The position numbers were made by a program, and so were the translations under genes. A model generated the notes under the pieces. The model saw nothing but the letters and a program-made list of their open reading frames with translations, was not told the DNA's origin and ran no database searches. 64,000 nt of DNA, taken from Ceratopteris richardii (taxonomy: Eukaryota; Streptophyta; Polypodiopsida; Polypodiales; Pteridaceae). The stretch spans positions 135,724,368 through 135,788,367 of the forward strand of contig CM035412.1 in assembly GCA_020310875.1 (NCBI GenBank), given 5' to 3'. Each line of letters starts with the position of its first letter. Within the stretch, counting starts at the first letter, position 1. Shown here one piece after another: positions 1-11,679 of this stretch.

Positions 1-499
1 ATTTTATGGACACTAGAAGAACATATATGGTAGCATCCCAGTTAATAACTTTAAGCATTATGCTTTATGTTTTGACATGCTAGCATATACATGCATGCAT
101 GTGTAATTGAAATGCATTCATAAAGGTTGATCATTGTTTTAAGTTTAAGAGAAGAACTGATCAAGTTGCAATTTAGGGAAGAACATACATCATCACCATT
201 TGGATTGTGCACATGCAAACCTATAAATATTATAAAGTTTCATATAAGATTAAAGGAGATATATATGATTATATCCAACCTAGTGAAGGTTTATATACAT
301 TCAAGAGTCTTAATATATGATTAGGAGACAATGGGGTATCATGAAGTATAGCCAAAAAGTGACTAGTTTCACTATTGCACATCAGTGAGTAAAGTATTGA
401 AGCATTCTTTGCTAAACTCATGGCACTAGCTCTATGATTTAGAACCTAGATACCTCATAAGGAATATTTGGGATACCCAATATACACACACACACACAC

Positions 500-590
<91 letters not shown>

Positions 591-721
591 GATCTATAGA
601 AAGGTCCTTAGACAGTCTTAGTACCTATGAATTAGTTGGTTTGGAATAAAAAAGCATATCCACTATTATATGATGAGTAGAACCAAACTATAATAGTTTG
701 AGGACATGGGATTCATTGGAG
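1..721 (+). mobile_element. Diverged copy of the 26558-32372 non-autonomous LTR element family (internal part)
   Basis: This stretch aligns in order, in reverse complement, with about 28.9-29.5 kb inside the young LTR element. Matching landmarks include the block around the motif GATTAGGAGAC near 320, the block CTAGCTCTATG near 430, the segment TTGGTTTGGAATAAAAAAGC near 640 and GGACATGGGATTCATTGGAG near 702. Substitutions and small indels are frequent, so it is an old copy. No LTR end is visible and the left end runs off the window. It carries no credible ORF; the short frame at 127-324 is not conserved. The similarity is seen directly; treating it as a family member is inference. Confidence 0.7.
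481..587. repeat. (AC)n-(AT)n compound microsatellite
   Basis: About ten AC units pass into more than forty AT units. The young relative at 29.08 kb has only a short TATACATATATGTGTAT at the same place in the alignment, so the array probably expanded after this copy inserted. Confidence 0.95.
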
Positions 722-904
722 TAAAAGCACTTGTCTAAAAATAAAGGTTTTCAACTTAGCATCGACTTGCAACAAGAATTCAATGCCAGACATTGAATTG
801 GTGTGTTTTCAACCACTTTTTTAGCACCTAAAATACCCATGTGAACCACTAGTATGAAAAAAACCACTTTTAATTGCGAATTCGATGCCAAGTATCAACT
901 TTAC
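722..904. other. Unassigned spacer
   Basis: No ORF or recognisable element. It lies between the decayed LTR-element copy on the left and the copia RT relic on the right and may hold the 3' part of that copia, but I see no LTR end. Confidence 0.4.
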
Positions 905-1418
905 ACCGAGATTCAATACTTTCTCAAGTTATCTCTTTACCTCGTTGATTCCTTCATCTGAAGTACCTGTGATTATAATGTCATCTACATAACTACAAAT
1001 GTAGATTTTACCTTCATCTGTTCTTTTGATGAGTAGACTTGGATCTGCTTTTGAACTTTGATATCCAAGATCATTGAGATACTTCACCAATCTATAGTTC
1101 CATGCTCTTGGAGCATGCTTCAATCAATAGAGTGCTCTTCTCAATCTGCAGACAAAATTTGGACACCTGGAATCTATAAACACTTGAGGTTGCTCCATGT
1201 ATACCTCATGTGATATGTATCCATTCAAAAAAGCATTCTTTATATCTAGTTGACTCAGAGTCCATCCTTTTGAAGCTACAATACCAATGATTGTCCTTAT
1301 ACTGGACATCTTAGCTACAAGACTAAATGTCTCATCATAATCTATGCCATAGGTTTGGGCATAGCCTTTACCACCAGTCTAGCTTTGTATCTGGCTATAC
1401 TTCCATCAACAAGCTTCT
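905..1418 (-). pseudogene. Ty1/copia reverse transcriptase fragment
   Basis: Read on the minus strand, this gives the copia RT signatures QLDIKNAFLNG, then ALY followed by an in-frame stop and KHAPRAWNYR, then the catalytic YVDDIIITGTS. The stop near 1123 interrupts an otherwise open frame, and the N-terminal part at 1310-1418 is in other frames (KARLV, then a shifted VTIDYDET-like region). RNase H is absent from this copy. It follows the linker and integrase segments at 1419-3010 in the normal copia order PR-INT-RT. It is dead; the family assignment is secure. Confidence 0.9.
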
Positions 1419-1970
1419 TCACTTTATAAACCCAATTACCTTCTTACCATTTGGTTTGGGAACAAGTTCCCAATTCTTGTTCTCCTCTAGTGCATTGAAT
1501 TCTTCCTTCATTGCTTCTTTCCATTGCTTCTTACCTTTTCTTTCATCATAGTTCTGAGGTTCTTCATCATCTTTGACCATATATGCATAGTTCTTTTGAG
1601 TTATGTAAGAAGTATCATAAGAATACCTTTTTGGTTGCCTTCTTGTCCTACTTGATCTACTCGGTTCACATTCTTCATGTGTGTCTAGATACACCTCTTC
1701 ATCAAATATAGGATCTTCTTCATTTCTTCTTGCTAATCCACTTCTGGATGTACTTGCTTGCGTATACTCTTCATCTCCAGTCACATGCACACTTGATTTT
1801 CCTTTCTCACATCTTCTTACCTCTTCTTCAAATTCTTCAACTATATGACTTTGATCTGCATACCAACTTTTCTGTTCATCAAATGTAACATCTCTAGAAA
1901 CAAGAAATTTCTTGGTTAGAGGACTCCACAACCTGTAAGCCATCTTCTTTTCATCATAACCAAAGAACAC
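1419..1970 (-). pseudogene. Copia integrase C-terminus, linker and start of RT
   Basis: A 183-codon open stretch begins MFFGYDEKKMAYRLWSP, the typical end of the copia integrase. It passes through an acidic, Ser-rich linker (TRRQPKRY) and ends in the start of the RT module (QWKEAMKEEFNALEENKNW, then ELVPKPNGKKVIG). A frameshift follows at about 1419, so the RT core is out of frame. It is part of one minus-strand copia relic. Confidence 0.88.
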
Positions 1971-2053
1971 ATATTTTTCTACCTTTGTTTCAAGTTTATG
2001 TCTAAGTTGTGATGGCTAAGCATATGCAATTGATCCAAACACTTTACAATGAT

Positions 2054-2575
2054 CTATGTTGGTTTCTTACCCCACCAAGCTTCATATGGAGTCATTCCAT
2101 TTAGAGTTGTACATGATAATCTATTCACAAGATATGTAGCTCTATTTACAGCCTCAATCCAAAGATAATTGGGACAATTCTTCTCCTTTAGCATAGCTCT
2201 AGCAAACTCAACCAAAGTCCTGTTTCTTCTTTTTGCTACACCATTTTGTTGTGGTGTATACCTGCAGGTTATTTCTCTCTTAATACCTGCATTCCAAATA
2301 TAATCATTGAACTCTTGGGAGAAGTATTCTCCTCCTCCATCAGACCTCAGTCTCTTAAGCTTTTGACATGTGACTCTCTCTGCATATGCATGAAAATGCT
2401 TGAAAGCTCCAAACACTTCTGATCTTTCCTTCAAAACATGCAGAGTTATCCATCTTGTAGCATCTTCAATGAAAAGAACATAGTACCTTGAGCCACTGAT
2501 AGATCCTTCTTTTGTTGGTCCCCAAACATCTATATGAATGAGCTCTAGTACTCCATCATGTTTGAATCCTTTCTT
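2054..2575 (-). pseudogene. Copia integrase core, catalytic Glu replaced by Lys
   Basis: On the minus strand this contains LELIHIDVWGPTKEG, VLFIEDATRW, LRSDGGGEYFSQEF and QQNGVAKRRNRTL, the rve-type DDE integrase core of copia. Counting 35 residues on from the second Asp (SDGGGE) reaches the position that is Glu in active copia integrases (NGVAERKNR); here it is Lys. The enzyme would therefore be inactive even without the other breaks. The first and second Asp are present. The frame from 2434 to 2054 is open; the N-terminal part at 2435-2575 continues with minor breaks. Confidence 0.88.
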
Positions 2576-3010
2576 CTAAAATGGTAACCTGTGTACTTTT
2601 CCCATTTGACATGCTTCGCATTTATAAATCATATGTTGACTCTCCACATTTTGTAGTCCTAGTACAGAATCATTTGCAACCATAGCTTTAATTCCTCTTT
2701 CATCGAAGTGACCTAATCTCTTATGCCAGAGATGTTCTGTAATCACTCCTTCACCATGTGTGAGCAAAGCTTGACCAATGTTGCCTTGCACTCTTAAAGT
2801 AAAGATTCTACCTTCTTTCTTACCACAAACAATTTGATTATATTCATTCTCTAGATCTTCAACAAATACTCCTTCATTTGTAAACTTGACTTGAAAACCT
2901 TTTTCAACCATCTATCCCACATTAATCAAGTTTTTAGGTATTGTGGGAACATACAAAACATTGGTTAGCAAATCTGCTCCACTCTTGCATTTCACTTTCC
3001 AATTGGATGT
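2576..3010 (-). pseudogene. Copia protease end and GAG-pre-integrase domain
   Basis: The minus strand gives LTNVLYVPTIPKNLINVG (end of the retropepsin domain), a stop at about 2912, then MVEKGFQVKFTNEGV. The zinc-binding GAG-pre-integrase motif follows as HLWHKRLGHFDERG and YKCEACQMGKVHRLPF (H-x4-H ... C-x2-C). The retropepsin active-site DSG and the gag gene are not visible upstream; that interval now holds the CT array and unrelated sequence. Confidence 0.85.
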
Positions 3011-3966
<956 letters not shown>

Positions 3967-4460
3967 CTTTTTTGTCTTTCTCATTTGATTCAGTTGGGTG
4001 AGGGGTAGATTTCAGAAAGGCATAGAAAATAGTCCTAATTTAACCCATATGGTGTGCTTGCAACCACTAACGAGTGAATACATGTTCCTAAGAGGATGGA
4101 GAGAACTCTCCTCACCAATGCTTGCATAGGAATGCCCTATGTGGCTTAATTCTACCTTTGAACGGCTCATTAACTCTCCCATGTTGTCCCATCCTTCATA
4201 GTAAATGAAAAGACTCACACTCATATTGTGTGCTGACTAAGATTGTTCTTTTCTCGTACGATAGCCAAACCTACATGCATGTTGAGACAGTTAACATGCC
4301 CCTTTTTTTTTCCTCTATTCGAGCTTTGAGGTTTGTCCACGGTGATGACGAAGATGCCCATAAAAATAGAATAAAATTCATTTCCATAAGTGCATAAAGA
4401 AGAAGAAGAATTATCTTCTCCATCACCATCTTCATCATGATGCCATGGATCTCTCTAAGA
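3967..4460. other. Unassigned sequence left of a tRNA-iMet primer-binding site
   Basis: Minus-strand frames at 4012-4224 and 4271-4630 have no recognisable family. By position it could be the leader of a minus-strand LTR element that starts at the PBS at 4461-4472. A GAA/GATGAT-rich patch lies at 4395-4440. Confidence 0.35.
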
Positions 4461-4472
4461 GCTCTGATACCA
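4461..4472 (-). promoter_or_regulatory. tRNA-iMet primer-binding site of an LTR retrotransposon
   Basis: The minus strand reads TGGTATCAGAGC, the classic plant copia PBS complementary to the 3' end of initiator tRNA-Met. It is followed by TCTTAGAGAGATCCATGG, which resembles the leader after the PBS of the TRIM at 53.7 kb. The 5' LTR would lie at and above about 4475 (minus strand ending in ...CTCACA). No matching second LTR was found in the window. Confidence 0.7.
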
Positions 4473-5789
4473 AATGTGAGGAGCATAGATTTGTCCATCA
4501 TGAATAGGCAACCAACCATCGAACTCATGGATTTCGGCCTTGGCGATCCCCTAATCAAGGAACTTTTTGTTCTCCCAAGCATGTACATCTTTGAAATACA
4601 ATAGAACTTCGAGCATGAAATTTCAAGCATGCATGCTTAAAATCTATAGGAATTGATACATTCTCCTTATTTTTTTCATACTATGTGACTAGAAGGTGCA
4701 CAAAAAAGAAACTTAATTTTTGTGTATCATTAGTACATGAAATTTATTGAAACTTTTTATATGAAATATTCTAAAAGTATCTTTTACTTTGGTAGCTTGA
4801 CTTGATTTTTCCATGGGCCCCATACTTGGAGGGGCCAAAAGGTCAAAACAATGTTGAAATGGAAGTTTGGGTATTTTAGAAATCTCTCTAAAAATATTTT
4901 TATTGATAAATATTGACTTCTTCTACCCACACATCAATTTTGTAGCAATCCAAGATTGTGATGAGGCTTGTGTTATTTGCACCTTCCCATGAATCCTTCA
5001 ATGTTGGGCTTGTCCAAGAGCCATTAGATTGTGATTACTTTAATAAAATTTCAAGAAGAAACAAAGAGAGCACAATGCTCTTACACACAACAACTTACAA
5101 ATAAGAATAGAAGAGTACAAAGAATGGAAGCAAGAAGAAAAACCTTCTTTGTCTTCTACTACAAAAGAATATCTAGAAGAATGATCTCTGTAAAATATAA
5201 CAAAGTGACCCAATATATAACTAATGTAAAATATAACAAAGTAATCCAATATATGAATAACAACACATAAGGGAGTGAATTGACAAGATACTTATGCCAT
5301 CACTCTCAATAGGCAAGAAACATTGGTGAATACTAATGCAAATATATATAGATCATATCTTGATAACCACCACACATGCTAGAGATATAGAAAAATATAT
5401 GAAAATTTACCATGGATCTTTATATGCTGATCTTGATATCTCAAGATAAATTTCTAAGATTCTTATATTCTAACTTTTTAGCTAGACCGTATATAAGTAT
5501 TTTCCATGATGCCATCCTTAAATAATGTTAGAACTTATATACTATGATAATTTTGTTAGAGTAAACTACATATGCTCACATGGTCAATGTAGCTACATTT
5601 ATAGGCATCATATTTCATACAATGTTATAGCTTACAACTTTAATATATGATCCCTGATAGAATGCAATACATGTGAACATTCGCACAATCACATATATAT
5701 ATGCATCATAACACAAATATATAGGCTTTTTGTAAAAATTACAAATGACAAAAAAAGGAGAATTTATGAACAACAAGTTGAAAAAAAAA
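4473..5789. other. AT-rich intergenic sequence, possible decayed LTR
   Basis: The part adjoining the PBS is expected to be LTR, but no partner copy is visible. A short near-repeat of AAATATAACAAAGT and following bases occurs at about 5192 and 5229. No coding potential is supported; the 60-90 codon frames here have no family features. Confidence 0.35.
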
Positions 5790-6600
5790 ATGCTAGGAGA
5801 TCCAAGATTATGAATTCCCTCATGAGAAAGGGCTACTAGAAGTACGTTGAAGAAGACCATGACGAACCCGCATAGTTGCCAAAGAGAAATCAAATTGCAA
5901 ATGAATAAAAGGCATATATGAAGACTAGAACATAAGAATACAAAAGGTAATGCATTGTTTATCTATGAGCAGACAAGATAGCATGATTGGGTATGTGCAA
6001 GAATTCAAAGAAGACATAGGTTAAATTTTATGAGGCCAACACAAAAGCATCAAAGTTGCAACTTAAGAATGAGTTGTAGACATTAGGGAAGAAGAACATA
6101 TCAATAAGTCATTAGATTCTAAAAATCAAAAGCATAGGTGAGCCAGTTGCATCCATTTGTGTCATTCTAGATTATGATAGCAAGGTAGAAGTGTTCCTTT
6201 GTGGTTTGGCTCCTGAATACAAGAAATTTCAAGACTTCCATTCAAATTAGGAAAAACAGCCAATTTTTTTTTTAATATAGATTCTCTATTGATAGGAAGA
6301 AAGAAACCTTGGTGGATATCCACTTCAGAGGAAAAAATAGTTCTAAGTAGGTATTTACACCATTAGATAACAAGGTTGAGCTAAAGATTCTAGTCATGGA
6401 TGAGGTAAGAAAAACCACAATAGTAATAACAAACAAACATAGGAGGCAAAAGATATCTTTGAGGTACAGGAAGGAACAAATATTGTAAAGATCATTCAAG
6501 AAATGAACTTGGTAATTATAATAGATGATGTTGAGATCTTGGTAAAACAAGTCACTTTGAATGTGACTACAAATGGAGAATGCAAGATTTTTGGGGGTGT
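5790..6600 (+). pseudogene. Copia gag relic
   Basis: The plus strand, with several stops and shifts, gives LMRKGY, KYVEEDHDEPA, then LQLKNEL, ILKIKSIGEPVASI and KVEVFLCGLAPEYKKF, the conserved blocks of the copia gag (UBN2/DUF4219-type) domain in order. A poorly kept zinc-knuckle (GKTSHFECDYKWRM) follows at about 6540-6590. Protease and pol are missing, because the LTR element at 6653 begins right after. It is a dead fragment. Confidence 0.8.
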
Positions 6601-6652
6601 GAGAGAGTGAGGAATCACGAAACAAAGCATAGACAAGAATGAAGAAGGAGAT

Positions 6653-7119
6653 TGTAATAAACTAACACGAATAGGACCACATTTGATTAGAGAGATGACT
6701 CTACTCCCAACCTTATGCCTCTGTACACAAATCAATGAGACCATAAAGGTAATTGAATTCCACAAGTGCATGTCTGATCTCCACCAAATTTAGCACCTTC
6801 CACTAGAGTCCACTAGTGGTACGTGTACTTGCAACTCAAGTTAAGTCTTTCTAGAGTTTAACTGAAGTTAACTTGAGTTAGAAGGTTCTAGACTCTCTCC
6901 ATGTGTTGCCCATGGAGGTTGAACCCAAGACCTCGTCCTTCTCAACCTTGAGACTTACTCACTAGGCTAAGTGTATTACTTGTTTTAGAGATCACATGAA
7001 CCAATGGTTAAGTCTAATCTTGAGATCTTTGACCATATATACGAGTGAGCAAATGGTGTTCGATTTCAAATCTGTTTGAATGGCCCAAACATTCATATTA
7101 TAGACCTTACTTTAAAACA
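6653..7119 (-). repeat. 3' LTR of the old element (minus orientation)
   Basis: It shares ordered blocks with 9927-10359: CTACTCCCAACCTTATGCCT, AAGTGCATGTSTGATCT, TTAACTTGAGTTAGAAGG, CATGAACC and a shared end TTTAAAACA/TTTATAACA. The blocks with CTCCCAACC and TATGCCTCT also occur in the TRIM LTRs near 53.1 and 53.8 kb, so the LTR families are related. Confidence 0.6.
6917..6969 (-). ncRNA. tRNA-like pol III promoter module inside the LTR
   Basis: The minus strand has an A-box-like TAGCCTAGTGAGTAAGTC (6952-6969) and a B-box-like GGGTTCAACC (6917-6926), about 25 nt apart. This matches the tRNA/SINE arrangement (TRGYnnAnnnGG and GGTTCAAnnCC). The copy at 10155-10209 is homologous. It could be a SINE head absorbed by the LTR; transcription is not shown. 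Confidence 0.5.
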
Positions 7120-9926
7120 TTCTTACCCGCTTGGGAAAGATTTTCATCCTCAAAAATAAAGCTATATATAATAAATTGTAGGCATACCTCCTAGCCTCAT
7201 TTTTTGACCTAGAAGAACGTGTTTTCATCTCTATGGTGGTATTCACCTCGTATTTCAAATGAATCGATGGGAATCTACTATATAATCCCTGCCCAAATAA
7301 TTCAATACATCATCTAGCTTTGCCCTTGATAAATTAATATGAGTGCGAAGTAGAAAATCAATAATAAGGGTGGAACCAAAAACATCCCTAGCCAGTTCAC
7401 TATTTTCATTATGTGTTATCTTGGCACTAACTTGTGAAATGGTTGGATTCAAATTAGCAGTCCGTTTTTGGGCATTGCAAGTTTATGGACCTAACAACTA
7501 AGGTGGGATTTCTATCCCTATCAAGACTTTGAGAACACTTGTTTCACTTTGAATTTGATTTGGAAGTCTAAATAGAAGTTTTGTTGACCCAAATATCTAA
7601 CTTAGATGTTTGCATCATCCTCTCTTCCAACCAATAGTTACTTGATTTTTCATCCTACTAGAGGACTATTGTGTCCACTTGAGCTTGAAAATCTTGGGAA
7701 AAATGTAGTTTGAAGTGTGCCATAAACTTTTGGTCAATTCGCTTCAACCTGACCAAAAGCAAGTTCAAAATGAACTTTGTTCGACTTAGCACACTTTTCT
7801 CAAATAGTTTAATGTTAAGTTCTTGGGAATTGTCAATCTTATGAGCAATTCCTAACTTTTCTTTTCAACGGTGCACTAAACTCTATGAAATTCATTAGAG
7901 CTATGCAAAAATTGAAGCAAACTCAAATGAATAATTCAACTTACACTTAGCATTCTTGAAGATTGAATGGTTTATTTTAGAGAACATCTATTTGGGATGT
8001 TTGATTTAATTACCTTTCCCAATCGGCTATCACTAGTGTTTCTTGAAAGGAATCAGATAGTCTATCTGAGTCAGATCCAGAAGACCTTTGAAAAGTGAAA
8101 GCTTTGAGTCGCATAGAGTTTGACTCTAATTAGTGTAAAAGTTCTAATTATTCTAAAAGTATCTTACAAGTTTGAATTGGTTGCAAAGAGTTTTAGTTCT
8201 TTCTTTTTGTTTTCTCTTTGGATAGGATAAAGAGGTTCAAACATGAAATGCTTTGAACAAAGGTGCACTTAGTGAATAGGAAACTATTAGCTTTCATCAT
8301 ACTCAAGGAATCATGCACTAAATCAAAGTAGTACTTTGAGTTAGATTGATCCATGAGGAATCAAAAGACCTTTCCTTGAATCATAAAAGTTCCTTAAACA
8401 TTCAGTGTTCTTATTAATGATAAAAAGATCCACATATCTTTGAGACAAAGATGGATCTTAAGTATAATTGAGCTTCATGAAAATCAAAGTATATGTTATC
8501 CTTGATTTGCATAGCTAAAACAGAAGATTGAACAAGTGTATCTTTAGGATAAGCTATTTGCAAGGTTTAACCCTTGAGGTCTTCCAAGGTATTAGCAAAC
8601 TATCACTTCTAGTAAAGAATCAAGATGATTCTTAAGTGATGAAGAATAAATTTTTGTGACTATTTTACATTGGTTCAATCACAGGGAGAAGCAAGATTCT
8701 TGTGCTTCAAACTTATGCACCAAAGTGGGTTGTTAAGATATCTTTAAATTACACAAGAAGCAAAGATAGACTGACCAATGATAATAATTCTTGTTCCAAA
8801 CTCAAGATAAGATATTAAGGAATAGATATCATATAAATGAATTTATGTTACACTTTCATGATGATATGAGACACCATATCCTAAGTTGATATTTATCCTT
8901 TAGTTTGACATTAGGAAAATGAACACAAATCAAGAAATGAAACTTAAGAATATTATCCAAAAGTCTAGAATTTCTTCCAAGGATCCTTGAAAAGTTGCAA
9001 AAAAATCAAAGATGAGTCTTTTGCTCATGTTATTGATTACCAAAAGTAATCAAAGCTCAAGTTTTGAGTCCAAGAAATCTTGAAGGATAGGATTTTTCAT
9101 AGCTATGGGAAAATTAAAAGTTAACCAAGATAGCTAGATAGGAGGCAGTTCCCAAGAAATTTCAATCCATGAATAGTGTTACTTAAGTCAAATGATTGAT
9201 ATAACCCAATATTATATCAATCTTGAAGAGATTATTAGCTTTGGAATCTGAAAAGCATTAGTGGATGCTTAGACTTGAGTTGAGGGGAAGGTCTCTAAAA
9301 GTTCCCCTAGGATGAATGAGCTTTAGATAGTCAAAGAGATCTTAAGATAAAGACTAGGTCTTTTTCATTGTTGAATGGTCAACAAGATATGACCAAACTT
9401 GGAAAAGATCATCGAAGAAGTTACGATTGGAACTAATATCAAGCTTGCCCAAGTTACCAGCAAGCTCATGGATGACTCATGAGACAAGTGAGTTACCTCT
9501 TAAAGCATCAAATCCTAAGTAGGATTGAATTTTGGAATTAGATGCTTCGAAAATAAGACATAAAGAGATAATAGGGTATAGACACACCCTAGATATTTGG
9601 CCTAAAGGTTTTTTGCAATAACTAGTAGGTGTGACAAAATATGGATAAAGCACCTTAGTCTTTGCTCTCAAAATTGGCATCAGCAAGGGTTAGAGAAAAG
9701 ATCATTAGAAATTATCAAGAGATCATTCAAAAGACATACAAAGAAGGTGGAAAACACAACAGGATGTATTTTTGATTGGAGAAAGAATCCACTGGTATGG
9801 GATAGTGTAATGCTAACTCCCTTTGGGAACTTCTCTTTGATGAAGAAAAAGAAAAGAACCTTAGCATCCATAGAAAGCATCAATCAAGTTATCCTTTTCT
9901 TGGGAGATTACATAGAGTTGACGTAA
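7120..9926. other. Internal region of the old LTR element, no pol genes
   Basis: Apart from the FEDEN-type pol C-terminal remnant at about 7120-7175 (minus strand), this 2.8 kb shows no conserved motif on either strand. The frame at 7255-7452 (minus) is open for 65 codons but unrecognised. Confidence 0.45.
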
Positions 9927-10359
9927 TGAAATAGACTATTAGGACCACCACTAACTAGAGGGATACTCTCCTCCCAACCTTATGCCTCTATATATGGCTA
10001 CTCAAATCAATGAAGACCACAAATGTAACTAAAGCCCACAAGTGCATGTGTGATCTTCACCACTGCTTTAGCACCTTCCATTAGAGTCCACATTAACTTG
10101 AGTTAGAAGGTTGTAGAGATCTTTGGGCAAAAATCTCTCCCCATGCTACCCATGGGGGTTGAAACCAAGACCTCATCCTTTCCAACCTTGAGACTTAACC
10201 ACTAAGCTAAGTGCATTACTTGTTTTAGAGAGCACATGAACCTATACTTAAGTCTAATGTCAAGATCTTTGGCCATACATACGAGTGATCAAATGTTTTC
10301 TTAGCTCATATCTTTCTAAATTGGTCGAATATTCATAGAATACACTTTAGTTTATAACA
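9927..10359 (-). repeat. 5' LTR of the old element (minus orientation)
   Basis: Partner of 6653-7119. Its minus strand has a TATA-like CCATATATAGAGGCATAAGG near 9985-10004, in the position where TRIM LTRs at 53 kb also carry CTATATATAGAGGCATA. That suggests the LTR core promoter. A tRNA-like module lies at 10155-10209. Confidence 0.6.
10155..10209 (-). ncRNA. tRNA-like pol III promoter module inside the LTR
   Basis: The minus strand has box A TAGCTTAGTGGTTAAGTC and box B GGTTTCAACCCC, separated by about 25 nt. This is a close match to tRNA-derived SINE heads and better preserved than the copy at 6917-6969. Confidence 0.55.
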
Positions 10360-10589
10360 AAGAACAACACAAGAAGAAATGTGATGGTTAGAAGAGCTCT
10401 GTATTGATAGATGATGAACAATGACTAGTGATATGAGAATGGGCAAAGTGAGAGCTATAATTGAATCCCTAAGTATTGTGTCCCACCACAAATGAGTATA
10501 TTGTGTGTATGTGGTTACATGGGGAAAAAACATATACCCAACTCTAGAGTAAAAAGTGTGCATGTATGGGGAAACAATTCAGATCAAAG
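10360..10589. other. Unassigned spacer
   Basis: No recognisable gene. The 76-codon minus frame at 10333-10563 overlaps the LTR edge and is judged spurious. Confidence 0.4.
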
Positions 10590-11570
10590 CTACTCAAGGT
10601 ACACACATGTGTAACAAATGCCCCTAGAGCAAATGACATGAACACATCCAAGGAGTGATAGATCAATACCCACAAGGTAATAAGCGTAAAGCTTTGTGAA
10701 AAGCTTCAAACTTTTCCTATGGAAGAACTTTGGTGAATATGTCAACAACATTATTTTGTTAGGCACATATACCAAGTTAATATCTCCGACATGAAGGCAC
10801 TCTCTAACATAATGATAATGAACCTCAATGTTCTTTGGGTGTGCATGAAACACTAGATTTATTGCAACTACAAATACCCTCTGACTTTCAGTGAGAATAT
10901 GCATAGGTGCATCAATCTCCATGCATAGATCCATCAATAAGTGTCTCAACCATATGCATTCCATTGTAGTTGTGAATAGAACCCTATTTTCAACTTCATA
11001 ACTTGATCTGGCCATAATAGGTTGCTCTTATTCAAACAAGATAAACATGGTCCTCCAAGGTAGAAGCAATTACCACAAGCGGACACGTGTATCGTAACAA
11101 CTAGCCCAATCACACTGTGTCAAAGCATGCAAGCATGGGTGAGCATCTCTACCATAAAAGTGACCCAAACTCAAAGTGCCTTTGAGATATCTAAACACAT
11201 GTTTTATTGCTTTCCAATGCTTAGTTCCAAGGCTATGCATAACTCATACAAGTGGAGCTTTTTAAGTCCATACAAAGCCTTACACAAATGGAAACCCATA
11301 TGCTCTTGACTTTTGATGGAAAATGCAAGAGTTTGCTTCATATAAAACTTTTCTTGCAAATCGCCATTCAAGAAATTTGTTTTTTTATCCAATTGATGCA
11401 CTTTCTAGCCATGATGGGCAATCGATGCAATCACAATATGAATGGTAGTTATGCGTAAAGTAGGTGCAAAGGTTTCCTCATAATCGATGTTATATTTTTG
11501 CACATAATCTTTTGCAAGTAACATGGATTAGTAGCAATCAATGCTACCATATGACTTTCTTTTAGTCTTG
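10590..11570 (-). pseudogene. Copia RT and RNase H relic
   Basis: Minus strand: 11401-11204 gives MHQLDKKTNFLNGDLQEKFY and ALYGLKKLHLYELC (the RT block QLDVKNAFLNGDL ... ALYGLKQAPR). 11015-10590 gives MARSSYEVENR, ECIWLRHLLMDL and NLVFHAHPKNIEVHYHYVRE, which are RNase H and the copia C-terminal block HARTKHIEVHYHFVRE. The YVDD part between them is deleted or scrambled. A further upstream RT remnant lies at 11460-11570. Confidence 0.82.
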
Positions 11571-11679
11571 TATCATCTTCGTTTTGCTGGAATCACAAGT
11601 GAAACAATACACCCTATTGCACATACAAAAAATATAGCCCTGTCCATGGACAATGGAAGAATATCTTATTGACATGTTG

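Larger units (their letters stand above)
6653..10359 (-). mobile_element. Old non-autonomous LTR element with gypsy-type pol C-terminal remnant
   Basis: Two direct repeats of about 430-470 bp, judged roughly 75-80% alike, bound the element. Both end on the plus strand in ...AACA (TGTT... on the minus strand). Just inside the left repeat the minus strand reads FIFEDENLSQAGKNVLK, the signature at the end of gypsy pol that overlaps the polypurine tract. The internal 2.8 kb has no RT, integrase or gag. No TSD or standard PBS was found, so it is old. Orientation is inferred from the PPT position. Confidence 0.6.
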
